A model generated the notes under the pieces. The model searched no databases. It worked only from the letters and a program-made list of their open reading frames with translations, and had not been told where the DNA came from. The position numbers and the translations under genes were made by a program. This document shows positions 8,588 through 16,900 of a DNA stretch of 64,000 nucleotides, piece by piece. This stretch comes from Luteimicrobium sp049844995 (GTDB taxonomy: Bacteria > Actinomycetota > Actinomycetes > Actinomycetales > Cellulomonadaceae): contig NZ_JBNCMC010000001.1 of the NCBI RefSeq assembly GCF_049844995.1, forward strand, positions 620,001 through 684,000, in the 5' to 3' direction. Numbering within the stretch: the first letter of the stretch is position 1; the number at the start of each line of letters is the position of its first letter.

Positions 8588-9642
8588 CCGCCACCGCCGT
8601 ACGCCCCACGGGCCCCGCGCCGTCGGGACAGCCGGGCGAGCCCGGCCGCACCGTCCGCATGCCGTTCGCGAAGGCGATCACCGCCGGTCTGCGTGCGGCC
8701 CTCGCCGGGGACGAGAACGTCCTGCTGATGGGCGAGGACATCGGCGCGCTGGGCGGCGTGTTCCGGGTGACCGAGGGCCTGCAGGCCGAGTTCGGCGAGA
8801 ACCGCGTCGTCGACACGCCGCTCGCCGAGTCGGGGATCGTCGGGACCGCGATCGGCCTCGCGATGCGGGGCTACCGGCCCGTCCTGGAGATCCAGTTCGA
8901 CGGGTTCATCTTCCCGGCCTACGACCAGATCACCACGCAGCTCGCCAAGATCCACTTCCGGACCGCGGGCCGCATCGACCTGCCCGTCGTCATCCGCGTG
9001 CCGTTCGGCGGCGGGATCGGCGCCGTCGAGCACCACAGCGAGAGCCCCGAGGTGCTGTTCGCGCACACCGCCGGCCTGCGCGTCGTCAGCCCGGCGACCC
9101 CGCAGGACGCGTTCACGATGATCCAGGAGGCCGTGGCCAGCCCGGACCCGGTGCTCTTCCTCGAGCCCAAGGGCCGCTACTGGGAGAAGGGCGACGTCGA
9201 CCTCGACGCGCCCGTCGGCGTCGGCGCGGCCGCGCGGACCCTCGACCACGCCGCCGTCGCGCGGCAGGGCAGCGACGTCACCGTCGTCGCGTACGGGCCG
9301 ACCGTCCACACCGCGCTCGAGGCCGCGAAGACCGCCGCCGAGGAGGGCACGAGCATCGAGGTCGTAGACCTGCGCTCCGTGTCCCCGATCGACGTGCCCA
9401 CGGTCGTGGCGAGCGTCCGGAAGACCGGTCGCTGCGTCGTCGTGCACGAGGCCCCCACGTTCCACGGGCCCGGCGCCGAGATCGCCGCGCGCGTCACCGA
9501 GGAGTGCTTCTACGCGCTCGAGGCCCCGGTGCTGCGGGTGGGCGGCTACCACGCGCCCTACCCGGTCGCGAAGCTCGAGCACCACTACCTGCCGTCCGTC
9601 GACCGCGTGCTCGACGCCGTCGACCGCGTGCTCGCGCACTGA
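8584..9642 (+). CDS. 2-oxoacid dehydrogenase E1 beta subunit
   Basis: 352 aa. ATG 8584 overlaps the upstream TGA by four bases (ATGA), implying translational coupling and matched E1 stoichiometry. Transketolase-like pyrimidine-binding domain first (GEDIGALGGVFRVTEGLQ; DTPLAESGIVGTAIGLA; GGIGAVEHHSESPE), then the C-terminal transketolase domain from about residue 215 (VVDLRSVSPIDVPTVVASVRKTGR). It completes the heterotetrameric E1 with the preceding gene and lies 38 bp before E2. Confidence 0.94.
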   Translation: MTATAVRPTGPAPSGQPGEPGRTVRMPFAKAITAGLRAALAGDENVLLMGEDIGALGGVFRVTEGLQAEFGENRVVDTPLAESGIVGTAIGLAMRGYRPVLEIQFDGFIFPAYDQITTQLAKIHFRTAGRIDLPVVIRVPFGGGIGAVEHHSESPEVLFAHTAGLRVVSPATPQDAFTMIQEAVASPDPVLFLEPKGRYWEKGDVDLDAPVGVGAAARTLDHAAVARQGSDVTVVAYGPTVHTALEAAKTAAEEGTSIEVVDLRSVSPIDVPTVVASVRKTGRCVVVHEAPTFHGPGAEIAARVTEECFYALEAPVLRVGGYHAPYPVAKLEHHYLPSVDRVLDAVDRVLAH

Positions 9643-9680
9643 CCGCCACCTCTTCCCCCGACGCATCGGAGACGCACCCC

Positions 9681-11153
9681 GTGCCCACCATCCAGGAGTT
9701 CCGCCTGCCCGACGCCGGTGAGGGACTCACCGAGGCCGAGATCGTCCAGTGGCGGGTCGCGCCCGGGGACGCGGTGCGCGTCAACCAGACGATCGTCGAG
9801 ATCGAGACCGCGAAGTCGCTCGTGGAGCTGCCGTCGCCGTGGGACGGGACGGTCGTCGAGATCCTCGTCGAGGAGGGCACGACGGTCGACGTCGGCACCC
9901 CGATCGTGCGGATCGAGACGGCGGGCGGGCCCGCGGGCGACACCGCGCCCCCCGCGGACCCGGCGGCCGCGGCCCTGGAGATCGCCGCCGAGGTCGATCC
10001 CGCGGACACCGACCCCGCGACCGTCGCCGCGGCGGCGCCGGACGAGGCGGCCGGCGGCGCCGTGCTCGTCGGGTACGGGACGGGCGGCGCGACCGCGGGC
10101 GGCGCGCGACGTCGTCGGCGGACCGCTCCCGCGGGCGGCGCGTCCTCGGCACCAGCGCCCGCCGCGGTCCCGACGACGGCGCCCGCCGCGCCGGTGCCCA
10201 CCCCGGCCGCCGCGGCACCCGCTGCAGCGAGCGCCGCACCGAGCGTCCGGGTGCTGGCGAAGCCCCCGGTCCGCAAGCTCGCGAAGGACCTCGGCGTCGA
10301 CCTGCTCAGCGTCCCGGGCACCGGTCCGGGCGGGATCGTGACCCGCGAGGACGTCCAGGCGTTCGCTTCCGAGGCAGCGCACCCCGAGACGCTCGCCACG
10401 TACCCGGGCGACGAGAACCCCTGGCTCGGGCGTGGTGCCGTCAGCCCCGACGGCCGGCGCACCCGCGTGCCCGTGAAGTCGGTCCGCCGGCGCACCGCGG
10501 AGGCGATGGTCGCGAGCGCGTTCACCGCGCCGCACGTCACCGAGTTCGTGACCGTCGACGTCACCAAGACCATGAGGCTCGTCGCCGCGCTCCGCGAGGA
10601 CCGCGAGTTCGCGGACGTGCGCGTGACGCCGCTGCTGATCACCGCGAAGGCGCTCCTCCTCGCGCTGCGCCGGCACCCGGAGATCAACGCGAGCTGGGAC
10701 GACGAGGCCCAGGAGATCGTCTACAAGCACTACGTGAACCTCGGCATCGCGGCCGCCACGCCGCGGGGGCTCGTCGTGCCGAACATCAAGGACGCGCACC
10801 GCCTCGGCCTGCGCGACCTCGCCGCCGCGATCGCCGACCTCACGACCACCGCCCGCGCGGGCCGCACCACGCCGACCGACATGTCCGACGGGACCATCAC
10901 CATCACGAACGTGGGCGTGTTCGGCATCGACACGGGGACGCCGATCCTCAACCCGGGCGAGGCGGGGATCCTCGCGTTCGGGGCGATCCGGCAGCAGCCG
11001 TGGGTCCACAAGGGGAAGATCAAGAAGCGCTGGGTCACCCAGCTCGCGCTGTCGTTCGACCACCGGCTCGTCGACGGGGAGCTGGGGTCGCGCGTCCTCG
11101 CTGACGTCGCCGCGGTGCTCGAGGAGCCGGCGCGCGGCCTCGTCTGGGGTTGA
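9681..11153 (+). CDS. Dihydrolipoamide acyltransferase (E2)
   Basis: 490 aa from GTG 9681, the first start that leaves an intact lipoyl domain. Order: one lipoyl domain (about 2-80, lipoylated K45 in IETAKS), a long Ala/Pro linker, a peripheral-subunit-binding domain (about 190-228: PPVRKLAKDLGVDLLSVPG), and the acyltransferase core with SFDHRLVDGE near the C-terminus (the His and Asp of HxxxDG). E2 forms the core of the complex and passes the acyl group to CoA. A dihydrolipoamide dehydrogenase gene is not in the cluster, so E3 must be shared from elsewhere. Single lipoyl domain and linker fit BkdC/PdhC-like proteins. Confidence 0.93.
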   Translation: MPTIQEFRLPDAGEGLTEAEIVQWRVAPGDAVRVNQTIVEIETAKSLVELPSPWDGTVVEILVEEGTTVDVGTPIVRIETAGGPAGDTAPPADPAAAALEIAAEVDPADTDPATVAAAAPDEAAGGAVLVGYGTGGATAGGARRRRRTAPAGGASSAPAPAAVPTTAPAAPVPTPAAAAPAAASAAPSVRVLAKPPVRKLAKDLGVDLLSVPGTGPGGIVTREDVQAFASEAAHPETLATYPGDENPWLGRGAVSPDGRRTRVPVKSVRRRTAEAMVASAFTAPHVTEFVTVDVTKTMRLVAALREDREFADVRVTPLLITAKALLLALRRHPEINASWDDEAQEIVYKHYVNLGIAAATPRGLVVPNIKDAHRLGLRDLAAAIADLTTTARAGRTTPTDMSDGTITITNVGVFGIDTGTPILNPGEAGILAFGAIRQQPWVHKGKIKKRWVTQLALSFDHRLVDGELGSRVLADVAAVLEEPARGLVWG

Positions 11154-11169
11154 CCCGGGTGACGCCGCG

Positions 11170-11538
11170 TCAGACCGGGGCGAGCTCGCACAGGTGCGCG
11201 TACAGGTCCCAGCTCTCGGGCCTGCTGCCCGGGTCGAACCACTCCGCACCGTGCTCGACCCACCGCCTGCGGTGCGCCCGCGCACGGTCCGGGGTGACGT
11301 CGTCGATGCCCGCCTCGCAGGCGCAGCAGTCGCAGATCGCGGACGTGGGGCGCCCGTCCACCCAGCCGGGACGGTCGAGCGGCCACCCGCACGCGCGACA
11401 CGCGTGCTCGACGTCGGCGGCGCCGGGCGGGTCCGGGACGTCCGTCGTCGGAAGCTGACGCCGCGCGCTGCGGCGTAGCCCGGCGACGAGCGCGACGGAG
11501 ACGAGCAGGGGTGGCACGAGACCTGCGAGCGCAGCCAT
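11170..11538 (-). CDS. Membrane-anchored protein with CPCC-like double CxxC motif
   Basis: 122 aa from ATG 11538, preceded by GGGAGGT on the minus strand. One N-terminal transmembrane helix (residues 2-22), then HACRACGWPLDRPG and ICDCCACEAGIDD, two CxxC pairs likely to bind zinc, followed by RRRWVEHGAEWFDPGSRPES and WDLYAHL. The last part matches the pattern of small CPCC-type bacterial proteins (W..G..WF....P..WD). I do not know its role. It converges on the E2 gene with a 16-bp gap and diverges from the CopD/CtaG gene. Confidence 0.78.
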   Translation of the reverse strand: MAALAGLVPPLLVSVALVAGLRRSARRQLPTTDVPDPPGAADVEHACRACGWPLDRPGWVDGRPTSAICDCCACEAGIDDVTPDRARAHRRRWVEHGAEWFDPGSRPESWDLYAHLCELAPV

Positions 11539-11760
11539 GCGCTGACCTCCCGGGGCGATTGCTCCACGGTTCGTGACGAGTGCCGTGCTCCGGCGGCCCC
11601 GTGCGGGGACGCCGACACCTGCGGGGCGCGACTGTCCGACAGCATAAGCAAGCAGGCCCCCGTGAAGGCAACCCTTGGTCGCACGTGCGTCCGGGTGAGG
11701 TCTGCCACGGCGGCCGCCCCCGGGGGTCGGGTACCCAGCCGCTCCGCCTACCCTGGGCGG

Positions 11761-13890
11761 GTGACGTCGTCCTCCACCCCCGCGCGCCCGCGGCCGAGCT
11801 CCGGGACGGCGCGTCCGCCCGGGACGGTCCGGCCGCGCACGCTCGCGGGGCGGCCGTGGTGGGTCGTCCTCGCGGCCCCGGGCGCCGTCGTCGTCGGCCT
11901 CGTCGCGGTCCTGCTCGCGGGGGCCTTCACGCAGGCGTTCGCCGCGCCCGGCACGGGCCTGCTCGACCCGGGCGTCGCCGTCCGCCTCGGCCTTCCCGTC
12001 GCAACCCTCCTCACCGAGCTGTCGATGGCCGTGACCGTCGGCTCGCTCGCGCTCGCGCTGTTCGTGCTGCCGTGGCGCGAGCCGTCCGACGGCGCAGGGT
12101 TCCGGCGCGCGCTGGTCGCGGCCGCCGTCGCGTCGGGCGTGTGGGCGGTGGCAGGGCTCGCGGAGACCGTGCTCGAGGACGCGAACATCGCGGGCGTCGC
12201 CCTGTCCGACCCGACGTTCGGGCAGCAGCTCGGCGTCTTCATGACGCAGGTCGCGTACGGCCGGACGCTGCTCGAGATCGTGGTGCTGGCGGCCGTCACG
12301 TCGACGCTCCTGCTGCTCGTCCGGACGCCGACGGGGGCGGCCTGGACCGCCATCCTGCCCGTCGCGGCGCTGTCGCTGCAGGCCGGGACCGGGCACGCGG
12401 CCGGGACGTCGAGCCACGAGCTCGCGATCTCGTCGCTGTTCTTGCACCTGCTCGGCGCGAGCGTGTGGATCGGCGGGCTCGCGACCCTGGGCGTGGTGTT
12501 CTGGGCGGGGCGCGGGTCCGACGGCGGCGCGCCTGCCCGACGTCGGGCAGGGGCGCGCGACGGCGCCCGCCCGGACCTCGCGGTCGTCGTGGCCCGGTAC
12601 TCGCACATGGCGCTGTGGTGCCTCGCGCTCGTCGCCGCCTCCGGGCTCGTCAACGGCTGGATCCGCGCCGGGTCGATCGACGGCCTCGCCACGCGGTACG
12701 GCGTCCTCCTGCTCGCCAAGCTCGTCCTGCTCGTCGTGCTCGGACTGATCGGGTACGCGCACCGGACGCTCGTCGTCGGGCGGCTCGGCCGGGACGACGC
12801 GCGGCCCCGCGGGCTGTTCTGGCGCCTCGCCGCCGTCGAGCTCGCCGTCATGGGTGCCGTGATGGGCGTGGCGGTGGCGCTCGCGTCGTCGGCGCCGCCC
12901 GTGAGCGAGGTCGTGGGCAAGGACCTCACGCCGTCGGAGCGGGTCACCGGGCACGTGCTCCCGCCCGCCCTCACGGCGGCCCGCTGGTTCACCCAGTGGC
13001 GGTGGGACCTGCTGCTCGCCACGGCCGCCGCGGCCGGGGTGATCGTGTACGTGGGGTGGGTCGTCCGGCTCGCGCGCCGCGGCGACCGCTGGCCGTGGGC
13101 CCGGACCGTCTGCTGGTGCGCGGGCATGGTCGTGCTCTGGTGGACGACGTCCGGCGGGCCCGCGATGTACGGGCACGTGCTGTTCAGCGCACACATGGTC
13201 CAGCACATGGTGCTGGCGATGGTCGTGCCGATCTTCCTCGTGCTCGGCGCGCCCGTGACCCTGGCGCTGCGCGGGCTGCCCGTCCGCAAGGACGGCTCGC
13301 GCGGGCCGCGGGAGTGGCTGCTGATCCTCGTCCACTCGCGCTGGGGCCAGTTCGTCGCCAACCCCGTCGTCGCTGCCGCGCTGTTCGCCAGCTCGCTCGT
13401 CGTCTTCTACTACACGCCGCTGTTCTCGTGGTCGCTCCACTCGTACGTCGGGCACCTGTGGATGGTCGTCCACTTCACCGGCGCGGGGTACCTGTTCGCC
13501 AACGCGCTCGTCGGGATCGACCCCGGGCCCAAGCGGCTCGGATACCCGCAGCGGCTCGTCCTGCTGTTCGCGACCATGGCGTTCCACGCGTTCTTCGGCG
13601 TCGCGCTCATCAGCTCCGAGACGCTGCTCGTCCCCGACTGGTTCGGCCTCCTCGGCCGCACGTGGGGCGAGTCCGCGATCGAGGACCAGCAGGCCGGCGG
13701 GTCCGTCGCCTGGGGGATCGGCGAGCTGCCGACCCTGCTGCTCGCGGTGCTCGTCGCCACCTCGTGGTCGCGGTCCGACGAGCGCGAGGCGCGCCGCAAG
13801 GACCGCAAGGCCGACCGCGACGGCGACGCGGAGCTGCGGGAGTACAACGCGATGCTCGAGAAGCTCGCGAAGCGCGACACCCCGAGCTGA
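11761..13890 (+). CDS. Fused CopD copper-transport / CtaG cytochrome oxidase assembly protein
   Basis: 709 aa from GTG 11761; TACCCT at 11749-11754, six bases upstream, supports this start over an in-frame ATG at 11662. About 14-16 transmembrane helices in two halves. The first (residues ~40-390) is CopD-like: SLQAGTGHAAGTSSHE, HLLGASVWIGGLATL, and SHMALWCLALVAASGLVNG. The second (~410-670) is caa3_CtaG-like: VLWWTTSGGPAMYGHVLFS, AHMVQHM and FHAFFGVALISS. A charged tail follows. Such fusions are common in Actinobacteria and are thought to move or deliver copper for oxidase maturation. Cys residues are few, so metal binding would be by His and Met. Confidence 0.92.
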   Translation: MTSSSTPARPRPSSGTARPPGTVRPRTLAGRPWWVVLAAPGAVVVGLVAVLLAGAFTQAFAAPGTGLLDPGVAVRLGLPVATLLTELSMAVTVGSLALALFVLPWREPSDGAGFRRALVAAAVASGVWAVAGLAETVLEDANIAGVALSDPTFGQQLGVFMTQVAYGRTLLEIVVLAAVTSTLLLLVRTPTGAAWTAILPVAALSLQAGTGHAAGTSSHELAISSLFLHLLGASVWIGGLATLGVVFWAGRGSDGGAPARRRAGARDGARPDLAVVVARYSHMALWCLALVAASGLVNGWIRAGSIDGLATRYGVLLLAKLVLLVVLGLIGYAHRTLVVGRLGRDDARPRGLFWRLAAVELAVMGAVMGVAVALASSAPPVSEVVGKDLTPSERVTGHVLPPALTAARWFTQWRWDLLLATAAAAGVIVYVGWVVRLARRGDRWPWARTVCWCAGMVVLWWTTSGGPAMYGHVLFSAHMVQHMVLAMVVPIFLVLGAPVTLALRGLPVRKDGSRGPREWLLILVHSRWGQFVANPVVAAALFASSLVVFYYTPLFSWSLHSYVGHLWMVVHFTGAGYLFANALVGIDPGPKRLGYPQRLVLLFATMAFHAFFGVALISSETLLVPDWFGLLGRTWGESAIEDQQAGGSVAWGIGELPTLLLAVLVATSWSRSDEREARRKDRKADRDGDAELREYNAMLEKLAKRDTPS

Positions 13891-13956
13891 CCACCCCGGC
13901 TGCCGAGCAGCCGGCCGCAGCCGCGGCCGTCGTCGTCGCCGCGCTGGCACCCGCCT

Positions 13957-14089
13957 GCCCAACATGCGGTTGCCACCGCCCCGGCTGCCGAATATGCCGT
14001 TGTCCCCCAAATCGGGCTCGAATTGGTGGACCACGTCATGGTCGGCCGCGGTGGCGCCTTTGCGGAGGGTGAGCAGCACCATGTTCGGC
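13957..14089. repeat. Upstream cluster of four 22-bp repeats (two forward, two reverse)
   Basis: Elements matching GCCGAMCATGNNGNTGTCC: forward at 13957-13977 and 13987-14008, reverse complement at 14025-14046 and 14067-14089. The middle pair can fold into a hairpin with a 16-nt loop. A further TGTGGAT/ATCCACA pair lies at 14105-14128. The cluster fills most of the gap before the AbiEi/DUF559-like gene and mirrors the cluster after it; I see no gene in it. Confidence 0.75.
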
Positions 14090-14180
14090 GGCCGACGCCG
14101 TACCTGTGGATGGCCGCCTTGATCCACAACCGGCGTCCTCGCGGCGGCGTCGGGCGCGCGGTCTCGGTTTCACTCCGACC

Positions 14181-15179
14181 ATGGCTCTTCCCACGGTGCT
14201 CGTCGACGCGCGACCAGGCGTCGAGCCACCCCTGACCCTCATGGTTCCTCCGGAGCTCGAACACGTCGCAGGGACGCAGGTCGGTCTGGTCTCGACCGAG
14301 CAGGCTCGGTCCGTCGGCGTCACGGACCGGAAGATCGAGACGCTGGTCCGCCGCGGCAGGTGGCGTCGTCTGACACGCGGCGTCCTGGACACGAGGTGCG
14401 GCTCGCTGTCCGCTGTTCATTGGGATGCCCGACGACGGCGCGCCGCCTGGGCTGGGCTGCTCGCGTACGGCCCGGACGCCGTGGCGATCGGTACGTGCGC
14501 GCTCGCACTCCTCGACTCCGGCGGGCTACCACCGACGATCGCTCCGCAGGTCGCGCTCCCGAAGGCCAGCAACCGGTTGTCGCGTGACGGGATGTCGGCC
14601 CGGCAGTTCGACGCCGGGATGCAGACCGTCATGGTCGACGGGCGCAGCGTCGCTTCGGCCGAATGGGCCGTCGCTCAGGCGGTGCCTGAGCTTTCTCGTC
14701 GCGGCGGACTTGCTGTCCTGGACTCCGTCCTGCACCGCGGGCTGTTGACGCCGTCCGGGCTCGCGTGTGCGCACGACCTGGCGCGTGGTCGACGCGGTGT
14801 CGCCGTGGCGCACGAGCTCTGGGAGCTCGCTGACGGACGGGCGGAGTCGGTGCCCGAGTCGTACGGGCGCCTCGACTGCATCGACGGCGGGGTGCCGCCC
14901 GACGTGCTTCAGCTTCCGCTCGACGACTCGCCCTTCCCCGAGCGAGGCGACCTCGGGTGGGAGCTCGGCGACGGGCGGTGGCTCGTCGCCGAGGTCGACG
15001 GCAAGGAGATCCACGACGTGCCTGAGGCTGCCTTCGCGGATCGGTCGCGGCAGAACGGACTGGTGTCGACGGGGAAGTTTTCGGTGCTTCGGTTCACGTC
15101 TGCCGACCTCGACGGTGTGATGGCGCGGACCGTGAGGCGGGCCCTCCGGGTGCTGCGCTCGCCGCGGGGCCGACGGTGA
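14181..15179 (+). CDS. AbiEi-type N-terminus with DUF559/Vsr-like nuclease domain
   Basis: 332 aa from ATG 14181 (ATG 14241 also fits the family N-terminus; TTCACT six bases before 14181 slightly favours the longer form). Residues ~35-75 form the AbiEi_4-type winged helix (VSTEQARSVGVTDRKIETLV then RWRRLTRGVL). The C-terminal ~110 residues follow the DUF559 PD-(D/E)xK pattern: AESVPESYGR, LPLDD, WLVAEVDGKE, ADRSRQNGL, FSVLRFTSADL. Actinobacteria carry many such orphan proteins, usually annotated as type IV antitoxin-domain proteins, but no AbiEii toxin is present here. Third-position GC is visibly lower than in neighbouring genes, hinting at transfer. Repeats of one family flank it on both sides. 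Confidence 0.82.
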   Translation: MALPTVLVDARPGVEPPLTLMVPPELEHVAGTQVGLVSTEQARSVGVTDRKIETLVRRGRWRRLTRGVLDTRCGSLSAVHWDARRRRAAWAGLLAYGPDAVAIGTCALALLDSGGLPPTIAPQVALPKASNRLSRDGMSARQFDAGMQTVMVDGRSVASAEWAVAQAVPELSRRGGLAVLDSVLHRGLLTPSGLACAHDLARGRRGVAVAHELWELADGRAESVPESYGRLDCIDGGVPPDVLQLPLDDSPFPERGDLGWELGDGRWLVAEVDGKEIHDVPEAAFADRSRQNGLVSTGKFSVLRFTSADLDGVMARTVRRALRVLRSPRGRR

Positions 15180-15193
15180 TCGGACACTCCGGT

Positions 15194-15357
15194 GCCGAGC
15201 ATGTGGCTGTCCACCGATCCGAGCGTCTTGCCCCGGCCGACCATGATGCTGTCCACCGACCCGAGGTCAAATCAGGGGACAACGTCATGGTCGGCCCGGT
15301 GGGTGGGGGACAACGTCATGGTCGGCCCGGTGGGTGGGGGACAACGTCATGTTCGGC
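15194..15357. repeat. Downstream cluster of five 22-bp repeats including a 31-bp direct array
   Basis: Forward elements at 15194-15215 and 15236-15257, reverse elements at 15275-15295, 15305-15326 and 15336-15357. The reverse ones recur at 31-bp spacing with the linker CCGGTGGGT retained, so this part is a short tandem array. The forward element at 15236 and the reverse one at 15275 can form a hairpin with a 17-nt loop, as in the upstream cluster. Confidence 0.78.
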
Positions 15358-15384
15358 GCGGCCGAGGTCGGTCGGCAGCCCCGG

Positions 15385-16809
15385 TCAGATGCCCGTGAGG
15401 GCCTCGACGTCGCCGGCGGCGATGGACTCGTCGAGACGCGCGGCGTCGGCCTCCGCCTGGTCGGCGTACTTCCGGGCGAACCGGGCGGCGGCCTTGTCGA
15501 ACGCGTCGTCGTCGGGGTCCACGCCGAGGTACGCGGCGACGGCGACGGCGTCGCCGGACCGGGCGTGCGCGCGGGCGAGGGTCGTGCCGCACAGCTCGGC
15601 GAGCGCCACGAGCCCCCGCCGACGGACCTGGGCGAGGTCGATCGAGCCCTTCATGTCGTGGAGCTGCCGGACGTAGAAGTGGCGTCCGGCGGGACCGGTG
15701 GCCCAGCCGAGCAGGATGTCGCCGGCCGCCTGCGCGTACCGCTGCCCGACGACGACGCGCCGCCCGGAATGGTCGTAGGCGCTCGCCCCGAGGTGCTGCT
15801 CGAGGACCGACGCCTGCGCCTGCTTGATCTGCAGGACGAGCGGGTCGTCGTCGTCGCGGCCTGCGAGGAGGATGACGTACGCCTGCGTCCCGACGCTGCC
15901 GACCCCGACGACCTTGCGCGCGGCGTCGACGCGCTCGAACCGGTCGAGGAGCAGCTGCAGGGGGTCGTCGAGGGTGGACCGGTACGCGTCGAAGACGGCG
16001 TCGTACTGCTCGCGGTCGAGCGCGCTGAGCGGCTCGCGGGAGATCAGCGGCGGCGCCTCGCGGAACTGGAGGCGCCCGTCGACGCGCTCGGTGAGCTTCT
16101 CGGCGGCGCGCAGGCTCGTGCGGCCCCGGGCCTTGTCGAAGGTCTCCGCGACCCGCTCGTGCGCGTGCTTGCTGACGTCGGCGGTCTCGAGGGTACGCAT
16201 GATGCGCTGCTCGTCGACGCGCGCGTACCAGACGTCGAGGGTCCGCCGGCCGGCGAGGCCGACCGTGGCGAGCCGGTACGCGCGGGCGGCGGCCCGGGCC
16301 GCGTCACGAGCAACCTCGCGCTCGAAGCCGCGGTCCCGGGCCGCGAGCACGAGCGACGCCGCGAGCCGCAGCACGTCCCACTCGAACGGCCCCGGGAGGG
16401 TCTCGTCGAAGTCGTTGACGTCGAAGACCAGGCTGCGGTCGGCGGCGGCGAACACCCCGAAGTTGGCGACGTGCGCGTCGCCGCACAGCTGGGTGGTGCC
16501 GCCGGTGCGGGGCAGCGAGGCGAGGTCGGCGGCCATGACCGCGGCGGAGCCGCGGTAGAACGCGAACGGCGACGCGCTCATGCGCCCGTAGCGCAGGGGC
16601 ACGAGCTCGGCGACGCGGTCGGCGTCCTGCTCGCGGAGGAGTGCCACGGGGTCGGGCCGACCGGGCGCGGGGGACCAGTCGGCGAGCGCCTCGACGGGGG
16701 CGTGCTCGCGCCACGAGCGCCCCTCGTCGGACCGGTCCTCGACGCTCCGTCGCGTGCCACCGACGCCCGGGAAGGCCGGGCCCGGCACCGTCGCCGTGGT
16801 GTTCGTCAT
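15385..16809 (-). CDS. DUF2252 family protein
   Basis: 474 aa from ATG 16809. Typical DUF2252 features: MSASPFAFYRGSAAVMAADL near residue 85, LCGDAHVANFGVF, VFDVNDFDETLPGPFEWDVL and RLAASLVLAARDRG, then a late VVVGQRYAQAAGDILLGW and HFYVRQLHDMKGS. The GDAH.xNFG and D.NDFDE motifs resemble the catalytic and metal-binding loops of aminoglycoside-phosphotransferase/kinase folds, so a small-molecule kinase is possible but unproven. Divergent from the S9 peptidase gene across 91 bp. Confidence 0.9.
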   Translation of the reverse strand: MTNTTATVPGPAFPGVGGTRRSVEDRSDEGRSWREHAPVEALADWSPAPGRPDPVALLREQDADRVAELVPLRYGRMSASPFAFYRGSAAVMAADLASLPRTGGTTQLCGDAHVANFGVFAAADRSLVFDVNDFDETLPGPFEWDVLRLAASLVLAARDRGFEREVARDAARAAARAYRLATVGLAGRRTLDVWYARVDEQRIMRTLETADVSKHAHERVAETFDKARGRTSLRAAEKLTERVDGRLQFREAPPLISREPLSALDREQYDAVFDAYRSTLDDPLQLLLDRFERVDAARKVVGVGSVGTQAYVILLAGRDDDDPLVLQIKQAQASVLEQHLGASAYDHSGRRVVVGQRYAQAAGDILLGWATGPAGRHFYVRQLHDMKGSIDLAQVRRRGLVALAELCGTTLARAHARSGDAVAVAAYLGVDPDDDAFDKAAARFARKYADQAEADAARLDESIAAGDVEALTGI

Positions 16810-16900
16810 GCCGCATTGTGCGCCCGGTCGTGCGCGCCACGCCCGGACGGACGAGAACCTCACCCACAGGCCGTCGGTGGGATTGTGATAGGACGGTCCG

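Noticed and set aside
8337..9680. Long N-terminal extension of the E2 protein
   Set aside because: The frame upstream of 9681 is the shadow of E1 beta; GTG 9681 starts exactly at the lipoyl domain.
11170..14127. A 985-residue minus-strand reading frame
   Set aside because: It is antisense to the CopD-CtaG gene. Only the last 122 residues form a credible protein with its own start and ribosome site.
14181..15179. Type IV toxin–antitoxin module
   Set aside because: Only the antitoxin-type N-terminal domain is found; there is no nucleotidyltransferase toxin beside it, so no TA pair can be claimed.
15275..15357. CRISPR array
   Set aside because: Units follow one another with the same short linker, no variable spacers and no cas genes nearby.
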